Part shown: positions 1 through 3,939 of the stretch, piece by piece
Numbering within the stretch: position 1 is the first letter of the stretch
Layout: every line of letters starts with the position of its first letter
Assembly (NCBI GenBank): GCA_016296165.1
Contig: JAEDJV010000153.1
Location: 1 to 5,645 of the forward strand
DNA: 5,645 nucleotides
Source of the DNA: Oscillospiraceae bacterium
GTDB taxonomy: Bacteria > Bacillota > Clostridia > Oscillospirales > Ruminococcaceae
Direction of reading: 5' to 3'
The notes under the pieces: model-generated
What the model was told of the DNA's origin: nothing
Seen by the model: only the letters and a program-made list of their open reading frames with translations
The model's database searches: none
Program-made: the position numbers and the translations under genes

Positions 1-115
1 CCACTTGACAATGAGCCTCTGTCAGCATGATATTCTGTCCGCCGAGGCAGGCATCGCCTAAAGGCTGTGCTGCCTGGCTACCAGCCTATCATACTGACTT
101 CTCATTATCAAGTGG
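1..115. repeat. Imperfect inverted repeat / multi-branched hairpin, cut by window start
   Basis: Bases 1-15 pair with 101-115 (14 of 15 positions; only c9/a107 fails). Bases 21-32 pair with 87-98 (11 of 12), 45-50 pair with 70-75 (6 of 6), and 56-58 pair with 63-65 around a TAAA loop. A side hairpin, ggct (76-79) with agcc (83-86), lies within the 3' half. Together this makes a long branched fold that could form on either strand. The repeat begins exactly at the window edge, so the outer boundary is unknown and the stem may extend to the left. There is no coding potential and no T-run typical of a terminator. It could be a palindromic intergenic repeat (MITE- or REP-like) or a structured RNA; the sequence alone does not decide. 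Its right arm overlaps the putative ISL3 end at 114 by two bases. Confidence 0.75.
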
Positions 116-132
116 CTTTCGCGACATAAAAG
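114..132 (+). repeat. Putative ISL3 terminal inverted repeat, transposase 3' side
   Basis: This end begins ggctttcgcgacataaaag and lies just past the transposase stop codon at 138-140. It matches the opposite end (828-810, minus strand) over ggc and tttcg, with one gap after ggc and a weaker match beyond. The agreement is imperfect, so the exact terminal base is uncertain by one or two positions. Confidence 0.5.
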
Positions 133-137
133 CTCAG

Positions 138-724
138 TTATACCAAAGCGAATGTTTTAATAGCATTATTAACAGCTGAGTCAATATCAAGCTTTCCGCA
201 GTTCAGATATATCATCGTTTTGAAATATTCTATATTTCTAAATCCACGAGCTCTGCACTTAACATTCTGTATTATGTTGTTTACGCCTTCAAGAATAGCA
301 TTTGTATATCTGTAATCAAAGTAGTTTAGTATTTCAGTCCAATGACTTTTAACGAGTTTGCAGAAGTCTTTAATGTCATCAAGGCGTGAATGCATCATCC
401 AGGAACAGAGCTTTTTTAGTCTTGGTTCTGCACTTTGTCTATCTGTGCACTGCTCATAAATATCCTGCAGTTCTACTCTGATAGCATATGCTCTTGCAGT
501 CTTTAAATGCTTTGTGGACTTAAGGATTTCCTGTTTCCATTCGATTTGTTTGTCTGTAAGATTGTCTTCGTTTTTCAGCCAGAGATATTCGCTTCCTTTA
601 AGCTCTGACTTGTACTTACTCTCTTTTTTGCGTACTTTATCAACTGCTTCATTAGCGTGTTTAATTACATGAAATTTGTCAGCTACTGTTTTGCTGCTGT
701 AAAGAGTGTTGCATTGTCAAACAT
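138..724 (-). pseudogene. ISL3-family transposase, internally deleted and frameshifted
   Basis: The original start appears preserved: ATG at 724-722 with a good Shine-Dalgarno (AGGAAGG, 740-734) nine bases upstream. It begins MFDNATLFTAA but stops after 13 codons at a TAG (685-683). A different frame is open from 716 to the TAA at 140-138 (192 codons) and encodes the C-terminal half of an ISL3 DDE transposase. It contains VADKFHVIKH, with the second catalytic Asp at codon 680-678, and NAILEGVNN, with the catalytic Glu at codon 290-288, followed by the typical K-x-R-x-R-G-F-R-N tail. The first catalytic Asp and the N-terminal zinc-finger and DNA-binding region are absent. A deletion between about 690 and 715 has therefore joined the first dozen codons to the C-terminal half out of frame. 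The longest piece with its own ATG is 398-138 (86 residues), but it is only a fragment of the ancestral gene. No active enzyme can be made. Confidence 0.88.
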
Positions 725-733
725 AATAGTGTA

Positions 734-740
734 CCTTCCT
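734..740 (-). promoter_or_regulatory. Ribosome binding site of the ISL3 transposase remnant
   Basis: AGGAAGG on the minus strand, nine bases before the ATG at 724-722. It is what identifies the original transposase start, even though the frame now ends after 13 codons. A TATAAT-like hexamer sits upstream (775-770), but I find no matching -35 box at 16-18 bases, so the promoter is left uncalled. Confidence 0.6.
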
Positions 741-809
741 GTATTTATTGATACTTTAAATGATACCCCATTATACAGATTTTTTCAAGTGGCTATGATG
801 GTCTACCCA

Positions 810-828
810 CTATAAACGACGAAAGGCC
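810..828 (-). repeat. Putative ISL3 terminal inverted repeat, transposase 5' side
   Basis: Read on the minus strand this end is ggcctttcgtcgtttatag, which resembles the ggctcttcgtc-type ends I associate with ISL3-family elements. It lies 86 bases upstream of the transposase start codon and only 9 bases beyond the stop codon of the Rpn-like gene. Confidence 0.55.
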
Positions 829-837
829 TAAAATTCT

Positions 838-1779
838 TTAAATAACAAGCGTTTTCCCGAGTTTCTGTGCAAGCGGTTTAAGAACGGATAAGTTGAATCC
901 TGTGTATCGTTCAATTTTCTCTGCCGGCTCTTCATCCATAATCATCATCTCTGCAAATTTTCTTTTGTCTTCTTCCTGCGTTTTCGCAACTGCCTCTGCC
1001 CTGATTCTGTCATCCCTGAGCATTACTTTTTCGTTCAGCATAGAATCAACTCCTTTTTTGCTTATATCATCAATATTACTGTAAATACGCTCTTCCAGCG
1101 AGCAGGTAATATTTAGCATTTCGTGATACTCATCGTTTGTAATCCTCTCATCTATCAGCAGTGAATCCATGGTGTATCTGATATCTTTGCACATCTTCTT
1201 AAAATCACTCAGAAACTTTTCTTTCTTTTTTTCCGTGTAGCTTTTATATCCACTAACCCTGTTATACATCCTGATAATCTGAAACGGCAGAAGTATCTCA
1301 AGGTCGTTTTCCACAAGTTCCCGCGGTGTGTAGCTGAGTGCCCTTACTGCATTGACTGAATACTCCACTTCCTGATCGTCCGGAAGTATTAGTTTTATGT
1401 ACAGCTTATCGTGTTTTCTGTTTTTTCCCTTCAGAAATACAACAGCCTGCTTAGGCATACGGTATTCAGCATGACAATCATCAGTTTTCTCGTATCCGTC
1501 TCCCGGGTTGCTCACAGCATATTCAAAAAGCCGGAACATCATATCGTCCCAGTATGACTGTGCCTCTATCTGAAATCTCTCTCCGCATATCTCAAAGTAA
1601 ATATCCTTTTCGAGTATCGCATTTTCTTCGTCTTCACTGTTTGGATCCAGAAACCTTACTTCCGAATCAAGCGGAAAGTTCTTCTCAAATACCTTGTTTA
1701 CAAACTTAATCAGCATCCTGCCGGATAAGCGGAACATTCTTTTGAATGTGATGTCGTAAATTTTACTGTTCTCTGACAT
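838..1779 (-). CDS. Rpn-like PD-(D/E)XK nuclease family protein (313 aa)
   Basis: The protein resembles the Rpn / 'PD-(D/E)XK nuclease family transposase' group. Known members, such as E. coli RpnA, are DNA endonucleases that promote RecA-independent recombination; activity here is inferred. The N-terminus (YDITFKRMF, residues 8-16) fits the family opening. The nuclease core shows Asp59 in LEKDIYFEI, then FQIEAQ with Glu72-x-Gln74, the E-x-Q form of the catalytic motif common in this group. This is followed by YWDDMMFRLFEYA (77-89). Residues 182-275 are charged and probably helical. The tail (281-309) carries the EPAEKIERYTG pattern typical of the family C-terminus. The start is the ATG at 1779-1777, with a modest AGAGA-type binding site 10-15 bases upstream. 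Two promoter-like sequences lie upstream, and the gene appears monocistronic. Its stop codon is nine bases from the ISL3 remnant. Local G+C is higher than in the toxin operon: 29 G/C in 60 bases at 1501-1560. Confidence 0.82.
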   Translation of the reverse strand: MSENSKIYDITFKRMFRLSGRMLIKFVNKVFEKNFPLDSEVRFLDPNSEDEENAILEKDIYFEICGERFQIEAQSYWDDMMFRLFEYAVSNPGDGYEKTDDCHAEYRMPKQAVVFLKGKNRKHDKLYIKLILPDDQEVEYSVNAVRALSYTPRELVENDLEILLPFQIIRMYNRVSGYKSYTEKKKEKFLSDFKKMCKDIRYTMDSLLIDERITNDEYHEMLNITCSLEERIYSNIDDISKKGVDSMLNEKVMLRDDRIRAEAVAKTQEEDKRKFAEMMIMDEEPAEKIERYTGFNLSVLKPLAQKLGKTLVI

Positions 1780-1837
1780 AGTGTTAATCTCTTTTCTGAA
1801 TTTATTCTTCCTGTAAACAAGAAGTTGATATGGCTAT

Positions 1838-1866
1838 ATTTTACAGTAAAAGAGAATAAATGTCAA
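1838..1866 (-). promoter_or_regulatory. Promoter P2 of the Rpn-like gene
   Basis: On the minus strand TTGACA (1866-1861), a 17-base spacer and TAAAAT (1843-1838): a near-consensus housekeeping (sigma-A type) promoter. Transcription would start near 1831, giving a leader of about 50 bases before the ATG at 1779. Confidence 0.75.
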
Positions 1867-1947
1867 TTAGAGAAGTTTACAATTTTTACTATCCACAATA
1901 TGTATTTATTCCATATTTCGACAGAAACCAATTTATCTTCTGACTAC

Positions 1948-1976
1948 ATTATAACACATTTCAAAAATTAGTTCAA
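1948..1976 (-). promoter_or_regulatory. Promoter P1, upstream of the Rpn-like gene
   Basis: On the minus strand TTGAAC (1976-1971), a 17-base spacer and a perfect TATAAT (1953-1948). It points the same way as P2 and lies 110 bases upstream of it. A transcript from here would have a leader of about 160 bases. Apart from these two promoters, I see no gene or convincing terminator in the 1780-2025 gap. Confidence 0.62.
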
Positions 1977-2025
1977 TGCAGAAAAATCTGGTATTTCATT
2001 AAAATGTGACACAATTGCAGTTATT

Positions 2026-2265
2026 TCATTTATTACGGGGACTAGAATGTGATTTTGAAATGAAGATTTTATAGTATTCAAGATATTCACCTGAACAATC
2101 AATATTTGCCTTCATACCCTTCAGTATACCACCGACTATACTCCTGTGACAAATCTTCTCGTCATCGCAGTAGCAGCACAAAGCTATGTTTTCATTATAA
2201 CTGTCCTCAGCGAGTTTATGTAAGATAATGGTTTCCCTATTTGATGCAATATAATCATTACACAC
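2026..2265 (-). pseudogene. DUF488-family protein, C-terminal fragment
   Basis: The sequence keeps the diagnostic second half of DUF488 proteins: NDYIASN (residues 3-9), the IALCCYC strand (27-33) and CHRSIV (39-44). The Cys-His-Arg motif and the preceding Cys-rich strand are the family signature. Biochemical function of the family is not established to my knowledge. Full-length members run roughly 120-180 residues and begin with a strand leading into a DVR-type motif; none of that is present. The frame is open only from a TAG four codons upstream. The only possible start is a GTG at 2265-2263, with AGAGG directly abutting it, which is too close to work well. Another frame just upstream encodes YSEGV before a stop and could be shifted N-terminal sequence, but it is only about 20 codons long. 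I read this as a 5'-truncated, probably non-functional gene. Full domain intactness is excluded; expression of a short product is not. Confidence 0.68.
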
Positions 2266-2335
2266 CCTCTGAATATTCTATTGAAGTCCGTACATATACT
2301 GTCTGCTCAATGTATTCAAACAGATTTACTGAAAA

Positions 2336-2707
2336 TTAAGCTGATAACAATATTTTTATGATTAACAGAATTATGATAATCCAGAACAATAAAACAGGGA
2401 TAGCATAATACCACTTTTTAGGTTTTCCATTTTCCCACATTCCTTCAGCTTTCAGTCTGTTTCTTTCGATAACATTTTCAGGAATAAATTTTATTGTCAA
2501 TCCTATCAGCAATGGCAACAGGATAACATCATCAAGATATCCTAAAACAGGAATAAAATCAGGGATTAAATCAATAGGAGAAAGTGCATATACTATCGTA
2601 ATACCTCCGAATATTTTTGCAGGTACTGGCGTATCTTTATCTTTTAACGCCAAAAAAATCGCAGGTATATCCATTTTTAACTTTTTTGCACGATCCTTTA
2701 AATCCAT
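2336..2707 (-). CDS. DUF1232 / YkvA-like small membrane protein (123 aa)
   Basis: Residues 30-70 match the DUF1232 domain. The core motif SPIDLIPDFIPVLGYLDD (43-60) is nearly diagnostic, since the family conserves a Pro-Ile-Asp-Leu-Ile-Pro-Asp stretch and a Gly-x-x-Asp-Asp end. Hydrophobic segments lie at about 31-56 and 60-78, and a strong C-terminal transmembrane helix spans about 101-121. The family's role is unknown; it is thought to be membrane-associated. The N-terminus is Lys-rich (KDRAKKLK). The ATG at 2707-2705 is well supported by GGAGG (2719-2715) seven bases upstream. The gene has its own promoter at 2821-2849, with a leader of about 107 bases. The DUF488 remnant follows 70 bases downstream and may be read through. 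It is transcribed separately from the toxin operon, whose terminator abuts its promoter. Confidence 0.88.
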   Translation of the reverse strand: MDLKDRAKKLKMDIPAIFLALKDKDTPVPAKIFGGITIVYALSPIDLIPDFIPVLGYLDDVILLPLLIGLTIKFIPENVIERNRLKAEGMWENGKPKKWYYAIPVLLFWIIIILLIIKILLSA

Positions 2708-2820
2708 CTTGTTTCCTCCCTCTTCACCCTGTATGATTTCCTGTAAAATGCCATTGTAATAGCTGATACTCCCCTGCGTACATTTGCTTATTTGATTCTC
2801 TCACGATTTCTGTTATTTAT

Positions 2821-2849
2821 ATATTAGCATAATTATGGAATTCAGTCAA
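2821..2849 (-). promoter_or_regulatory. Promoter of the DUF1232 gene
   Basis: On the minus strand TTGACT (2849-2844), a 17-base spacer and TAATAT (2826-2821), with a TGC just before the -10 box that fits an extended -10 (TGn). The predicted start is near 2814. The -35 box lies only a few bases beyond the terminator hairpin of the upstream toxin operon, so the two units are tightly packed. Confidence 0.75.
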
Positions 2850-2855
2850 CAAAAT

Positions 2856-2896
2856 GCCGCATACCCAAAATGGAAATATGTAATCGGGTATGCGGC
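2856..2896 (-). terminator. Hairpin terminator of the ATPase-toxin-immunity operon
   Basis: A perfect 11-bp stem: gccgcataccc (2856-2866) pairs with gggtatgcggc (2886-2896) around a 19-base loop. On the minus strand it is followed by ATTTTGTT, a short and imperfect U-run. It begins nine bases beyond the stop codon of the immunity gene. The stem is G+C-rich in an A+T-rich region, which supports a terminator. The weak U-run and long loop leave some doubt, and it might instead stabilise the 3' end of the mRNA. Confidence 0.7.
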
Positions 2897-2905
2897 GGCG
2901 TTATG

Positions 2906-3274
2906 TTATTTTAAATAAATTTCTTTCCAATGATTTTCGTAATCAATAAAGTTTTCTGAAATATCGACATAGTCAAATTTTGTATTAAAATCGCCTGACG
3001 ATGATATAAACATACTAAACACAGTCCACATATACTTTCCATCAAGTTTTTTTCTTTCTGCAGATAATATTTTATCAACTGATTTGAATAATTTTATTAA
3101 TTCAGAATCACTACAAATATTAAAACAATCATCATATCCGCATCCGCTATCAACGTAAAACTTCATGGTATAACTTCCTTCTGTATAGCCCGCATAAAAC
3201 GCTATCCTACACCAATTATCCGGAAGGAAATCCTGAATAGTATCAAATATATTCTGAAAAAATTTTTCGTCCAT
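2906..3274 (-). CDS. YezG/DUF600-type immunity protein (122 aa)
   Basis: The protein fits the DUF600 (YezG-like) immunity family, which neutralises nuclease toxins such as the C-terminal domain of Bacillus YeeF. Family landmarks are in order: FLPDNW (residues 16-21), a beta-rich middle with FYAGY and MKFYVDSG (26-44), MWTVFSMFISSSGDF (82-96), the FDYVDI strand (100-105), and a final Trp116 near the end. Length is normal for the family. It is presumably cytoplasmic; there is no signal or membrane segment. The ATG at 3274-3272 follows GGAGG (3285-3281) by six bases. The gene begins 14 bases after the toxin stop, so the pair is co-transcribed as toxin then immunity. DNA here is very A+T-rich: only 11 G/C in 60 bases at 3061-3120. 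Binding to the adjacent nuclease is inferred from gene pairing. Confidence 0.85.
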   Translation of the reverse strand: MDEKFFQNIFDTIQDFLPDNWCRIAFYAGYTEGSYTMKFYVDSGCGYDDCFNICSDSELIKLFKSVDKILSAERKKLDGKYMWTVFSMFISSSGDFNTKFDYVDISENFIDYENHWKEIYLK

Positions 3275-3288
3275 CTTTTACCTCCGAC

Positions 3289-3939
3289 TTAATCTGATTT
3301 ATTTTGAAAAGTCCTTTGACTTTTTACTCCATCAATACTATAAATAACAACAATTTCCGTTGGACGTCCTGAGTCACCATCATATACGGGCTTAATATTG
3401 ACTCGAACATCCTTGCCTCCTTCAATCTGTTTGGCAAGTTCACCTTCAAATTTGTTATAATCTACCCGATTTATTTTAGCATCCTGTACAACCATATTTT
3501 CCATTCCATTCGAACCGTCAAAACGATCTCCAATTAAATGACCTCTGTCATCAGTTTTCTTTTCGTCTCCCTTACCAATATCGTGAATATTATCTTTTAT
3601 TGATAACTTTTCAGTTCTTGTCTTCAGATGAAGTTTTCCTTCAGCAGAAATTATTCTACCTTCATTATCTGTTTGATATTTATAACCATTTATTTCATAC
3701 TTCGAGTTTGGCTTTAACTCATTATCGACTCTATATTCATTACCATTGTCATCATAATAGTGAGTATGTCCGTCAATGTTTTTAATATTTTCATTATCTG
3801 AATCTTTAGAGTCGAATCTGTTTTCAAATTTTTCTTTCGCCTTATCCTTCGTCATCCCATTCTCAGGCTTAATATTTTTAAAACCTTCTGCTTTCGGCTT
3901 ATTCAACTCCTGATTGTCAGTATGTTTGAATTCATTCAT
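3289..3939 (-). CDS. DNA/RNA non-specific endonuclease toxin (216 aa)
   Basis: The C-terminal domain (about 80-216) matches the DNA/RNA non-specific endonuclease fold used as a toxin tip (Endonuclea_NS_2 type). It contains INGYKYQTDNEGRIISAEGK (83-102), then the active-site run DRGHLIG (131-137), where His134 should be the general base. Next come NMVVQDAKIN (148-157), with the Asn residues expected to bind the metal, and Glu165. A terminal beta section (177-205, with PVYDGDSGRPTEIVV) completes it. All key residues are present, so it is predicted active. Residues 1-80 are Lys/Asp/Asn-rich and look like the linker seen before toxin tips in larger polymorphic toxins. No signal peptide, LXG, WXG100 or repeat region is visible. 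The start overlaps the ATPase stop by one base (TGATG at 3941-3937), with AAAGGGGG nine bases upstream, so translation is probably coupled. The YezG-type immunity gene follows. Confidence 0.85.
   Translation of the reverse strand: MNEFKHTDNQELNKPKAEGFKNIKPENGMTKDKAKEKFENRFDSKDSDNENIKNIDGHTHYYDDNGNEYRVDNELKPNSKYEINGYKYQTDNEGRIISAEGKLHLKTRTEKLSIKDNIHDIGKGDEKKTDDRGHLIGDRFDGSNGMENMVVQDAKINRVDYNKFEGELAKQIEGGKDVRVNIKPVYDGDSGRPTEIVVIYSIDGVKSQRTFQNKSD

Larger units (their letters stand above)
114..828 (-). mobile_element. Internally deleted ISL3-family insertion sequence (about 715 bp)
   Basis: The element carries the C-terminal part of an ISL3-type transposase reading on the minus strand and has ISL3-like termini. 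The upstream end, read on the minus strand from 828, is ggcctttcgtcg. The downstream end, read on the plus strand from 114, is ggctttcgcgac. These agree as imperfect terminal inverted repeats (ggc, then tttcg). Intact ISL3 elements are usually roughly 1.3-1.6 kb with a transposase of about 400 residues, so roughly half of this copy is missing, from the middle. The bases flanking the proposed ends (106-113 tatcaagt, 829-836 taaaattc) are not a target-site duplication, which suggests later rearrangement or that one boundary is slightly misplaced. With both ends kept and no intact transposase, the copy could move only if an intact relative supplies the enzyme. Confidence 0.7.

Noticed and set aside
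1..115. CRISPR repeat or tRNA gene in the structured left end
   Set aside because: There is only one palindromic unit with no spacer-repeat periodicity, and the fold lacks tRNA arms and the conserved GTTC T-loop.
770..798. TATAAT hexamer as the promoter of the ISL3 transposase
   Set aside because: No -35 match lies at 16-18 bases; the nearby TTGAAA is only seven bases away.
106..836. Target-site duplication around the ISL3 remnant
   Set aside because: The eight bases on each side (tatcaagt and taaaattc) do not match.
893..1084. Plus-strand frame over the Rpn-like gene (63 codons)
   Set aside because: It is the antisense shadow of the nuclease coding sequence, with no family match; the same applies to the plus-strand frames at 3600-3785, 4024-4227, 4702-5013 and 5020-5253 over the toxin and ATPase genes.
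2299..2323. Seven-pair hairpin downstream of DUF1232 as a terminator
   Set aside because: The stem is short with a wobble pair, and no U-run follows on the minus strand.
2698..2754. Short 18-residue frame (MAFYRKSYRVK...) overlapping the DUF1232 start
   Set aside because: Its nearest purine-rich stretch is too far upstream, and the DUF1232 gene has its own strong GGAGG, so coupling is not needed.
2724..2783. Possible 19-residue leader peptide (MYAGEYQLLQWH...) in the DUF1232 5' leader
   Set aside because: There is no ribosome binding site before the ATG, and no regulatory codon run or alternative hairpins are visible; such short frames are expected by chance.
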